From: Dillenia suffruticosa
Lineage: Eukaryota; Streptophyta; Magnoliopsida; Dilleniales; Dilleniaceae
Assembly (NCBI GenBank): GCA_033439265.1
Contig: JAVTVX010000024.1
Location: 868,001 to 932,000, forward strand
Direction of reading: 5' to 3'
DNA: 64,000 bases
Each line of letters opens with the position of its first letter. The first letter of the stretch is position 1. Positions 24,951 through 36,295 of this stretch are shown here, piece by piece. The notes below the pieces were generated by a model. It worked only from the letters and a program-made list of their open reading frames with translations. It did no database searches and had not been told where the DNA came from. A program made the translations under genes and the position numbers.

Positions 24951-26339
24951 TCATTATTCACTTATTTAATCCATGAGATTGCTGTAAAAGATTGCTAATT
25001 CTTATGTTGGTTTTGTTATGCCATAAAATCTGAATTCAAGGTAAATAGAAAAGATGGGCACATTTGAAATTCAATAAACCTACTGAAGCTTCAAGCCAAT
25101 TCAGAACAGGAAAATATGTTGGGAAAAGCAAGTTACGCCCGCATCTTTGCATCTCATAAGTAGTGCCAAAAATCAACTCAAGCATCACTTAACTCCTTAA
25201 GCTCAAAAAAACAAAAATATCCAAGAACAATAAAATTTTTCTAGACAACTTTCAGAACATAACAGAAATAATAGAAGACCACAGCATTTTATGTGTGAGC
25301 AAGTGCAGGAGCTCCAACCCCAGGGCGAGGTCCTTGACATGTTTTCCTTGGAGCATCATCCTAAATAGAGGGAAAATTAGTAAATCAGTGTTTAGGAAGG
25401 GCAACACCAAATAATACAAAATGGTTGAAAACCTTATTTGTCAAACAAAAAAAAGCAAAAACAGTAGCAGCTGAATGGAAAACATAATTTGTATTTCAAA
25501 GTTACTCCAGAATCGAACACAAGTTCAATTGTTTGAGTAAAAGAATTTCATCAAATTTTATGCAAGCCAACATATTTGCAGACCAAGGATTGGAAGTGGT
25601 TGTGCATGGAAAGATATGTTAAATGGTGTTGTCCAATGCATGTCTGCTACAATCCATGATTGATGTGGATCATGGAGGATATCCTTATGTTCCATCTAGT
25701 GGGGCTGGACTAAGCCTTTAACGTTGGGAATCTAGTTCATAATATCTAATAAAGGAAGTAGTCTTCTACACTTTGCTAGCACTTTATTTGTGCCTCTGAA
25801 GACGAATGATCAATACAAGCAAAAATATTTTTCTAGCTGATAACACATATGGTGTGAAGATGTTAGGAAAAATAAATAATTAATTAGTTTGATATATAAT
25901 TATCAAGAAAATTAAGATAGAAAAAATGCATACGCAATTTAGGTTCAAGAATGGCCTGCAACAAAAATAGATTTGCAAATAAATATGCCATGTGGATAAC
26001 TATTTGTCAAACAAGGAAAACAAATGCAGTAGCAATTGAACTTGTAAAATAGCATTTTTTAACTTTATAACTTTATATATATGTCCTTTTAAAGTCTAGA
26101 AAATTTGGGCACTTGACAAACTCATACCATCAATCCTAAAATAGGAAATACGAGGGGGAAATGAACACACCAACAAAGCAAACATCAGCAGTAGCAAATG
26201 GTAGAAAATCAACTGTTCTATCTTGCTATTTATGAGGAAATGCAAGTTATCAAAATGCTTGATATGTATTTGAAAGCTACTGCAGAATCCAACATAAGTT
26301 CAATTGTTTAAACAAAGGAATATCATCAAATACACTTAT

Positions 26340-28758
26340 TTACTTACTATTTGTCGAACGTACTAACGGAATTTCATTCACCATGAGGATATCTTTCTGC
26401 ATATAACAAAAATCAATATATTAACAAAATATATATAAAGTTTAACGAAATAAAATTGTTTAACAAAAATTTAACACAATATATATTAGCAAAATATATA
26501 TTAATTTTTTGACAAAAATTAATATTTACCTTTGTCTTGTTTTTAATCTCATAAAATTTTCGCAACCAATCTCCTCCACACATAAGTGCCTGAACTGTTT
26601 CTGGAGCTAAAGAACCACGATATGTGTCTATCACTCGTGTTCCTGCACTAAATGCAGCCTCCGATGCTACTGTACTAAGAGTAATGGCTAATATGTCTCG
26701 AGCCATCTGAGATAAAACTTTGTAAGTGACCCTATTGACCTTCCACCACTCTAAACTCTCATCCTTATCTGACTTTGTTTCAGGAGGTTTGGCTAAATAA
26801 TCATCTAATTCATTGATTTGAGGACGTGTACCAAATCTTCTCTTAACAAAATCCTCAAGTCCAGCATCCGTATCACGTCGTAATTCTGATCTCGGAGTAG
26901 AAGAACTCACATGGGATGATGAAGTTTGGTCTTTGCCGTGCAAGGATTCAGCAGAAGCGTATTCATCATATAGCTTATATAGCACATTTCTCACCTCGCT
27001 AACATATTGGTTGGCTACATCCTCTCCTACCATGACTTCATAATAATATTCAACGGAAATTAGCTTCTTTGTAGGGTCTAAGACAGTTGCTATTGCCATA
27101 AGCAAATTCACTTCCCCCAAATATTTATCAAATTTAATTTTCATTTTTTCCACCATTCTTGCAATGAAATCATCTGAATCATAAACCTTTTCATCCAACA
27201 TCTTCTTTATACAAGCCACTTCCTTGATGAACAAATTTGCTGTCGGATAATCAGTCCCAGAAACAAGCAATGTAGCAGATTTAAAATACTCAAGCACCTT
27301 GCAAACCTTACCAACTTTCTCCCAATCCTCCACTGATGGACAATAAATATATCTAGGATCTTGCTCTTTAAAACGAGGAAAAACAACACGAAAATCATAA
27401 GCACATCTCAGCATTTCAAACGTTGAGTTCCAACGGGTTTTACAATCATTAATCAATTTTTTTCCAGGAACAACCAAGTTTCTTTCAGCTGCACATTCAG
27501 AGAACATTATTACCCTAGCCTCCGAGCGATTGATATAATCAACCGTATCCCTTATTTTGTCAACAACATCACGAATCTCCCCAAGCCCATCTTGAACCAA
27601 TAGGTTCAAAATATATGCACAGTATCGTACGTGAAAAATCTTTCCATCACACATCAACTTGCTATAACTAGAGAAGTCTTCTTTCATAATAGTTATGGCC
27701 AAGTCATTGCTAGAGGCATTGTCAACCGATACGGTATACACTTTGCTTTCAATTTTCCATTCCTTGGCACATTTGAACAAAGTGGCTGCAATTTCTCTAC
27801 CCGTATGCGGCGGTGGAATATTGACAAAGTTCAAAATCCTCTTTTGCAATTTCCAATCATGGTCAATCCAATGGCCCGTTACAACTGTGTACCCAATTTT
27901 TTGTGTCTTTGACTTCCAAAGGTCGGTTGTCAAACTAATCTTTACAACATTTGCAAGTATATTCTTCAATTTCTTCTTTTCAGTCTCATATACCAACATG
28001 CAATCATTTTTTTCTGTTTGCCTTGATATTGGTTTCCATTCTGGCATCCCACGCCTTTGCATTATATTAAACCCCTCCTCTTCCACAATGTTAAATGGAT
28101 GCTCATGCATCATAATCCAATGTGCAGCTGCCTCTCTCATTCTCCGCATGTCAAATTTGGAAGAAACAATTTGAGGGCCTTTAGAAGGTGCCACAACTCC
28201 AATTGGTTGAAAGTTGATAAGAGTAGATTGTGAACTTTTCATCTTCCCCACAAACTGTCGACACTTTTGTAGGTGTCTGATGTAGGTGCTTGTTGACTTA
28301 GTTTTATGTACTTTCAGCTTTGAATCACAATGATTGCACTTCACCTTTTCAACACCATCTACAAGACCAATTGGAGAAATGTGTTCCCAAACCCATGATT
28401 TTTTTTCCCTTTGTTGCTCTCCAAAAGGATCATCTTCAGAGACTTCAGCTGCATGTAGAGCTGCCATTTCATTACCATCTCCTTCTTCTTCAACATCATC
28501 ATCATCTCCTTCTTTTTCACCACAATGTCCTTCCTCCTCTATTTCCTTGGTCCATTGTTCAATTTCTACCTCTACCGGAATGGATATGTCATCACTACTT
28601 TGAAATGGGATTTGCACATTCTGTCCTTCTTGAACAACGGGCGTAGTAGAACCAGCTGATGCAACAATAGGTGTAGGCGAGAATTCATTTGGATCAACGT
28701 CTTGAGATTCAGTTCTCCTTTTCTTTCTACCACTACTTGTACTTGCTTTTGGATCCAT
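26340..28758 (-). CDS. hAT transposase (BED zinc finger, RICESLEEPER-like)
   Basis: Exon 1 (26530-28758, 743 codons, no stops) ends at a GTAAAT donor. A likely second exon (26340-26396) adds 18 residues and a stop, giving 761 in all. MDPKAS is chosen as start; an upstream in-frame Met at 28788 is less typical. The order is: nuclear-signal-like RKKRR (11-15); acidic stretch (~60-110); BED finger (~120-166, CNHC then HLQKC); catalytic-type Asp in LTTDLW (D279) and VDNASSND (D346); DCKTRWNST (438-446); Glu in SEAAFS (E700); and the hATC dimerisation region (~650-735). Oddly, the usual CxxH in HVRCCAH reads HVRYCAY (376-382), losing both Cys and His, so activity is doubtful. Further 3' micro-exons are possible: if GTAAGT at 26347 is used as a donor, a last exon may lie near 25361. 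Confidence 0.88.
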
Positions 28759-30599
28759 TCTTCTATTAAGAACAAACAGAAAAAACAAAAATTAAAACAA
28801 TAAAAAATTAAAAACAAAACAATTGGAGTTAAAGAATTAAGAATCAAAATCAAGAATGATTCGATTTGTGTTCTTTTCTATTAGTATTCTGAAGTGTCTA
28901 TTTACTTTATATCACCTCAAATCAACAGAAAATTAAGGTTATTTCGACACTAATGAATAGTAATGCCCTACCAAAGCCCTTGGCTTAGTGGTACACTCCA
29001 GCCACCCATTTTCATCGAGCAAAAGAGAAAGGGAATAGAAGTGCATTTTGTTTAGAACACTTTCCAAGTTAACTGCAAATGAGTAGCCTGAGATTAAGGA
29101 AAGCTTAAATAGGAGAGGAGGACAAACCTTGCAAGTTTTACTGTGATATCTCTGAATCAATAGTCAATGAACTATAATCATCTTTCCCAAATCCAATGTC
29201 AATCTACTAATTCAAAAGTCCAACTTTCCATATCCTGAATCTTAATTAACAAGAAAACCTTGTTTCCAATCACCATTTCTCCTCTGCATGTAGGCAGAGT
29301 GCAACTAGACATTTCTTCTAGGCATTTTCTCAAAATTCCAAGATTGCTCAACTTTAGCATTGGGTGTGAAAAAAAAATGAAAAAATGAAAAGGCAGAACA
29401 GGCAAGACAGAGAGTAACTGAATGACGCAAAAACATGCTAAAGTAAGCAATGTATCCTTCATCTCTCCGATGATTTTCGGAAACTCTTACTTGACTAGAA
29501 GTACTTTCTGTTGTAAGGTGTTCTATGCAAAATAGAAGACTAAAAGAAACATATTACCCACCTACTGAAAAGAGTAGTGGGTCGCCAACAACATGATTGT
29601 TCTTGGTTAGATATTTTTGCCATACTCGTTGGATCCGATTCTTGAAAGTGATCTCAGATGTATGTAAACAATTAAAATATCTGGAATCTGATATTGGGTA
29701 TCATAATTTTTAATCTCAGCATAATATACGTCAAGTTGACATACATAAATCTAAAACTTCTAGTTTACAAGATTCTTGCAAACTCTTCTTTTGAAATTGT
29801 AAAATCAGCAGATTTTTTTCTAGTATTTGACATACTCACAAGGAGGGTTTATCAAAACCCTGATCTTTCTTCACATTGGAGACATGGTAAAGAATATGTA
29901 CAGAAGATGGCTGGATTGAAGTTAAACACAAAAACATGGTGCCAATAGTGAGGGTAACGCAAACAAAAAAAAAAAAAGGGGAAGAAAGAAGAAAGAATAG
30001 CACGGCTATGGTTGTCAGCTAGTACCGTGAATTTTGATTCTGGAATTGTAGAAAAGCCTCCTGGGTTGACTGCTTTTTGGCTAAAGCATCAACACATGAG
30101 TTCACCATTTTGTATACACAGAAGACTTTGTAGCTTCTTATGTCATTCTCAGACCATGACAATTTTTGTGGACAACAAACATAATAGAAAGACCGGAAAA
30201 CATGGTTATAATTTCTTACATGATACTCACTTTCTTAATCATATCTAAATCACGCAAAAAAATTATTTATTTAGTCTTATTAATTTTTTCAGTTTGTTTT
30301 CTTTTCTATTGGTATTCTGTATGGGCATCTAGTGAGTGATCTGCAAGTTACTTTAACAGAATATTGTCCCAAACAAATGCAAGCAATTATAAAGACAGAT
30401 ATCAAGGCAATAGAAAGAGAGAATTTTTACATGCTTGCAAGGAATTCCAAGTTTCTTAAGCTTGAGGCTGCATGTCACGAGCAATTTCTGAAAGTCACCA
30501 ATATCTAGAGAAAACCCACATTTTCCCAGTATTCCAAGTGCAAAAAGAATGAATAGTGAAATCTAAAGAAAACTCACAACAAAACAGAGCTTGAAGGAG

Positions 30600-30965
30600 G
30601 TGAGAAATAAAAGTATATGATCTGTCAATTGCAGAAAATCAAAAACTCCAGAGAGAGAAAGAGAGACAGAGAGAGAGAGAGTTTACCTTGAGAGAACAAG
30701 ATCTTCGTCACACACAGAACCTGAACTTTGATTCGAGGTCGAGAGGCGAGAAATAAATGCATATGGTCAGTCACGTGCAGAAAATCAAAAACCCTAGAGA
30801 GAGAGACGTAGAGAGAGAGACGTAGAGAGAGAGAGAGAGAGTTTACCTACGATTCAACCTCTGAGCAGTGAAATTGCATCACCGATGGAGAGGAGAACAA
30901 GATCTTCGTTGCGCACACACAACAGCTTCGGGTTCGATTTGAGGTCGAGAGGGGAGAGCTAGGTC
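30600..30965. repeat. Tandem duplication within hAT leader
   Basis: gcagaaaatcaaaaac occurs at ~30631 and ~30777, and gagaacaagatcttcgt at ~30692 and ~30892, each followed by similar GA-rich and gaggtcgagagg blocks. That implies 2-2.4 copies of a ~150-200 bp unit whose length varies with the GAGA tracts. Confidence 0.7.
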
Positions 30966-31124
30966 ACCATGGAGAGAGGAAACCTTCGTTCGTGAATCGT
31001 GATCTAATTCTAGAATGGGCAATGAGAATGGGATTAGGGTAAATGAAAGGTAAAAGACATTTTCGTCCTTCAAATTTTTTAAACCTCAAGCATTATGAGC
31101 GAGGTCATATACGTAATTTCACAC

Positions 31125-31265
31125 TTACCGAGTAGCTCGACGAGCCTTCGAGCTCGGCATATTGTGGGCTCGAGCTCAAGCTCGAAGTAAGACTAGCCGA
31201 GCTCGAGCTCGACCCGAGCTCGAGTTGACCGAGCTCGAGCTCGGGCTTTGACCGGATAGTGTCAC
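31125..31265. repeat. hAT right subterminal repeat array
   Basis: Same GAGCTCGAGCTCG motifs as the left end, but fewer. Next to the terminus is a perfect palindrome, GTGTCACGGGTACCCGTGACAC (31259-31280), with its centre at GGTACC. Confidence 0.85.
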
Positions 31266-31933
31266 GGGTACCCGTGACACTACCCGGATATCTTAACACC
31301 CCTAGTCCCCACACACTTGGACTAATTGAATTTGTGCGCGTCGATCGCTGTCTTGTTCTCACCTTACGATTTCACAGATTCTAAAGTTTCAGAAGAGTTT
31401 TAGCCCAAAAGATAACCTAACCACCATTCCTATCCATGGGGCCATGCTAGATCAAGCATCAAATGGTAAAACCCTTTTCGCTTAACAACGAATGAGGGAC
31501 AAAATTTGATGCACCAAGGATTCTAAATTATTCAGTTGCTCATTTGAATTATTTAGGTCTTAGAAATAAACACAAAGACTTTGCTTAAGAACCAGACCAA
31601 TGTGACTTGGAAAATGAAACATTAAAAATATCAAATCCCCCCATCCCCAGAAGAAGTGTGATCGAATGATACAAGACATGATTTTACACATCAAAACCCT
31701 TTTAATCTAAAAAACTCTTGATATCATTGAAAAAAAATTATACTAATTGACCCATGCTACATATGTTAAATTTAATGTACCATAATTTCATCATAAGACT
31801 AACCTGTTATACCTAGATCAATGCATGTAACCCATCTTTGGTATATAATAGGAAAAAAATAATCGACTTGCTCCTTTGTAACTAGTCCGAAATTACTACT
31901 TCATAATTAATTAAACTTGTGCAAATTATTACA

Positions 31934-32948
31934 TTACAAAAAGTACTTCATCCTGTCATCTCTTCTCATAGCATTGTATACTGCTTGGACCTGAAGAGCA
32001 AAAGAAAGTCGCCAAATTATAACATAGAAATTTTCAACATCACTATTTTGCTGTGAGAGAGAGAGAGAGAGAGACCTGCTCACTGGAAATAACTCGAACA
32101 GGCCCAATGTTGACAGACACATACTTGCCCCTGGAAGAGACTTTCTGCCTGACCCGTCCCTGATGTAAAAACACAAGAACAGACATTTGCATGGATCAGA
32201 ATCAACAACTACGTACCTTCGGTACTTGAAAACTGGCATGCAATTAAATCCACTGGATGGTAGTATCAATTTGTTCTCCATTGTTAGTAAGTGGTTCTAA
32301 CTATATCCATCCACCGTATATTCTTCAAAATATTTGACTAAATATGTGAAAGAATGCAGGCGCTCAAGTTCATCAAAAACCAATTTTCAGCATGACGTGA
32401 AGGAATTGAGTCATTCATGGTTAGAAAGGTGGATGTTTAGGATTACATAAAGAGTTCTTCAATTTGGAGCCGTAGCCCTTTAAATGCAAATAAAACTGAT
32501 TTTAGCCATTTGTGACAAAGAATAGATAGAAAGGCAATGATTTGATCATATTCTGCCTTAGAGAGGCTAGGGATGCTTCATAGGCGGGAAATACCCACCA
32601 ACCATGGTGAAGCCCACTAATAACCTTAACTGAATCACAAACAATAATGTTATGATATTGACTAAAGTACATGTATGACCACTAAATTACGTTGCCCATC
32701 ACCCCTAGCTCATTTACCAAGAGGTGCTTGCATCTCTTATCAGACTAGGCTTTAGTCTCCATGGACCTTTGCTTTCTTTGGAGTTTGTTGGGAACCCGGG
32801 GGTAATTCCCAGTGACTGGGCATTTGTGGGCCCCTTTGGTCATTCTGGTTTCATGCCCATTGGTCCATTATGGTGTTGGCACCTTGTGCCCAGTATCGAC
32901 AGGGCGATAGGCTACCTCAACCGTCTCCCACACTACAAAGTATTGATC

Positions 32949-32979
<31 letters not shown>

Positions 32980-35147
32980 AGTGCAATGTTTGATAAGAGA
33001 CATGTGAAACGAGATGATCAGATGCTGATAACGTGAATGACAAAAGTACAAAAATTGAAACTTAGGATCAGTGGATCGAACGGTCAAAGTTCCTCACTCA
33101 AAGCATTTTTATAAGCTGAGAAGAGTGCTTACCTCAGGTATTGGCTGTTGAATTACAGATTCAACAGCAACCACCATGGCTTGCACAAAATCATCACCAC
33201 CAGTACCAATTGCTGTAAAACCTCTAACTGTTGGATAGGAATTAACCTATAACATTAAAGGCAAAAAATTTTAACCATGGGCAATGCAGTGAATAACTAT
33301 TTTAAGTAGATGGGTAATAAAAACCATCTTTCTACTTTTCCAGGGCGCCCCAGAAAACATGCTAAAGGTTGTGGTTAAAAGAGGATTACTAATTTCTAGG
33401 TGTCTATATCATACACATCATTAGACTTTTGCGGTTGGTAGGATCTTCAATTCCTAACATAGGAATTCAAATAATGTCTTGTGGTCAAGTAGGATCTTCA
33501 ATTCCTAACATAGGAATTCAAATAATGTCTTGTGGTCAAGTTAGATGTTGGAACAGGGAATGGTATAAGATAGACCTAGAATCACACTGCACTAGACTTT
33601 TCCACCATGGTTAGGTGGTATCATCAACTTTAAAAGGATTTCTTACACTGAATATGCTAGGCCAAGATTAATCTCTTCAAACTATTCAACGCAATGAACT
33701 TTGCCATGACCATTTGCATGGATCAAAAAGAAAAGAGATGCCACAGATATGCGTTGTTATCTAAATGATTTTAGAAGCAGATCAGCTACACTATGACCAA
33801 AAATTCAACCATAGAATCCAAAAGCAGCATACCTTCTGATCAAGGGCAAGCCATTCATTGGTGGAATCATCTGTCACTGTACCTCCAATAACAACATTTG
33901 TGGTTTGTCCAACTCTCCCTTCTGTCTTTGACACCTCTGCACAATGTAGCAGCACAAAATAAAAAACAATAGCAAAATATACAATTTGCTTGCTCATTTT
34001 AAAACCTATTTAAGGCATTACTGGTGTTGCATGACAGCTTGACAACCCTTTCCTTAACATGGCATTTAAAAATGATATTTGGTGACCCAATTGGATTTAT
34101 AAAAAACTAGAGTAACCCAACCGATCTAATCAGAAGTTTGGTAATATAAATGGCACGGTCTGCTATTCCAAGTTATCCTACCCTCACAACTTCACATTCA
34201 TAAGACAGGCTTTCCTTGAAGTGCTATTATATTGCTTTTTTTTTTTTTTTTTGGATAGCATGTGATATTGATATTAGACTATGAAGCATGAACACAAAAA
34301 AGAACAACTCAGGCACAACAACAAGGCAAGGTATAAAAATTTGTGTAATGCTAGAAGGACCAGATTGAACAACCTAATAGACCAAATTCTACGTGGTAGC
34401 CCATATTAGCTAAAACTACAACATTTCAGCATTGAGTAATTTTAAATTGATCAAAATACCTCTCAAATCAAGCAAAAGAATTTTTAAAACATGCTAAGGT
34501 AGACTACCATGAAAGAATCGGTCCATTTAGTCTTCAAATTATTTGGTCTCTCTCGCATTATTCTAAAAATTTTACACTATTTTAAGCTAAAAGATGTATA
34601 TCTAACTAGTTAATAGACAACTACGGTGACATTCCACTTCAATGGGTAGGGCTAGGCTAATTCAGTTTATAATTTGGGTATACAACAAAAGCTTTCTAAT
34701 TTCTGTATGTTTAACACTAGGGTTAGGTAAATAACGTCTCAAGATTCAGAAAAATCAGAACTCTAGTTAATGAGTCAAATTTCAATCGACCCAGTTCTCA
34801 AAATCGAAAACCCACAAAGGAAATGAAAGAAAAAAAGGACCTGAAATGGCTTTGAGAACAGCTTCCTGAGGAGGGCCTTGATCGTCCTGCTCCTGAGAAG
34901 ATGGGGTTCCATTTCCACCACTGTAAGAGCAATTAAGGACGAAATTGGTGCTTGTTGGTGGTCTCAAATTCGAGCTGCGAATCCTAGAAATCCTAAGTGC
35001 GTTAAAACCAAAACTGCTAATACTACGAATAGGCCTCTTCACTAATGTTGTTGAAGACGAAGGATGATGATGATGATGAAATGGTCGGCGACTCCAAGGC
35101 TCGGTTATAAACACCAACCTCATGCCTGTCCTGCAATTGCAAGCCAT
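31934..35147 (-). CDS. DUF493 (YbeD-like) protein, probably plastid-targeted
   Basis: Five exons were placed: 34841-35147, 33833-33936, 33133-33246, 32076-32159 and 31934-31990. All have GT-AG borders and consistent phases, giving 221 residues. The first ~100 residues are rich in Ser, Arg and His with few acids, like a chloroplast transit peptide. The conserved part begins near VVIGGTVTDDSTNEWLALDQ and includes YPTVRGFTAIGTGGDDFV, SSRGKYVSVNIGPVRV and the C-terminal VYNAMRRDDRMKYFL. This is the ferredoxin-like fold of Pfam DUF493, related to bacterial YbeD. The function in plants is not established; YbeD-like domains are thought to be small regulatory or ligand-sensing modules. The AGTTT-poor G-rich stretch upstream (35283-35308) is a poly-G tract outside the gene. 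Confidence 0.88.
32718..32980 (+). mobile_element. Possible retroposon with poly(A) tail in a DUF493 gene intron
   Basis: Inside intron 3 of the DUF493 gene, a GC-richer segment (gaacccgggggtaattccc ... ggtgttggcaccttgtgcc) ends in ~29 A's (32949-32977). AAGAGGTGC at the left (~32719) and AAGAAGTGC just after the tail (near 32977) could be a diverged target duplication. No known family was identified; a truncated LINE or a SINE both fit. Confidence 0.5.
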
Positions 35148-35229
35148 TCCTTTGCTTTTCCTTTCTTTGACCTTCCGATTTGACTCCCCTCTTTTTAAAT
35201 TTCGCGAACTTTCTTTCTTCCCGAGTTCT

Positions 35230-36290
35230 GAGCTATGCTTGAATTTAGGCCCAAATGGCTAAGGGTGCTTCGTTTTTTTGGGGGGCCCGGGTGAGGGGGG
35301 GGGGGGGGTGGAATTTTTGGCGTTGGGCGGTGGTTCCCAGTTTTTCCGAATATCTCACTTCCATTGCGTCCCGTAAGGGCAATATTGACCCGGTCCAAAT
35401 CCTTCCTTTCTCCCCGCTGCCTGGGCACTACTCCACTTTCTTCTGGCCCAAAGCCAATACAAAACAGACCCCGTCTTGCAACTTTAAGACCTGGTAAGAA
35501 ACTTTTGAACTAGTTTTTTCAATTTATGTATTGAGGTAAGAAAACTTTAATTTAGCTCTTACGTAGTTTTATAGATTACGAAACCCAATTCTAATTTGAA
35601 GTCTAGTCGGACAATATCCATAATAACTAATACATAATTAGTTTGACTGAATAATGATTATATTAAATAAAATTTTGAATTCAAATTTTATGTATAGAGA
35701 TATTATAACGTTAATAGAGATTTATCTTTTAGTGTCCAATCCAATTTTAATAGATTTACTTGAATGTATATGATTATCGAAAATCAATAATTTATAAAAA
35801 AAAAAGACAATATCTAAATCGGATGACGATAAAATTAAAAAAAGATAAATTTTGTCTTTATCTCTTTTTTTTTTTATTTTTATCGATTATGTCTTTTTGT
35901 TTTTCATGGTAGATGATAAAATATAAACTTATTTTTAAAATAAATTATTTTATGAAATAACATCTTTTGATGGAGTTAGCTTTAATTCTTTTTGTTTGCC
36001 TTGAGCCAATTGTCTCTCACAAATCTTAGCAATGGATATTTACTTAATGAAATACATTTCAAATTTGAAAATCCGAAGTTGTCCAATTCTCACAGACCGG
36101 CTGCAATCCGGTTCAAAAGGTCAAGAAATCGGCTGGCGCGTATTATCCCCAGGTTACATAACTGGGCTCATGATTTTGGTTCCTTTTTGCTCCTTTACTG
36201 AAGCGTTGAGAATGACAAACCCTAGCAACTAACAAAAAGAACCCTTATCCAATCCTCTGCTAAATCCATTATTCCAGCACAAAAAGGCGG
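35230..36290. other. Intergenic between DUF493 gene and ALKBH1 pseudogene
   Basis: Contains the divergent upstream regions of the two genes. There is a poly-G tract near 35283-35308 and an AT-rich SINE-like remnant around 35640-35800. No gene recognised. Confidence 0.5.
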
Positions 36291-36295
36291 TGAAG

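Larger units (their letters stand above)
24626..31304 (-). mobile_element. hAT-superfamily DNA transposon, 6.68 kb
   Basis: The ends are imperfect terminal inverted repeats: left TAGGGATGTTATGA, right (reverse complement) TAGGGGTGTTAAGA. They are bounded by an 8-bp target duplication, gtccctac (24618-24625) and gtccccac (31305-31312), 7/8 identical. Both subterminal regions (24640-24950 and 31125-31265) are packed with GAGCTCGAGCTCG-type repeats, as expected for transposase binding sites. The element encodes a transposase on the minus strand and has a long leader region (28.8-31.1 kb) with no other recognised gene. It lies between the AGM1-like gene and the DUF493 gene. Confidence 0.92.

Noticed and set aside
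27631-28646. Plus-strand frames of 90-160 codons opposite the transposase
   Set aside because: Antisense shadows of the transposase exon; no own domains.
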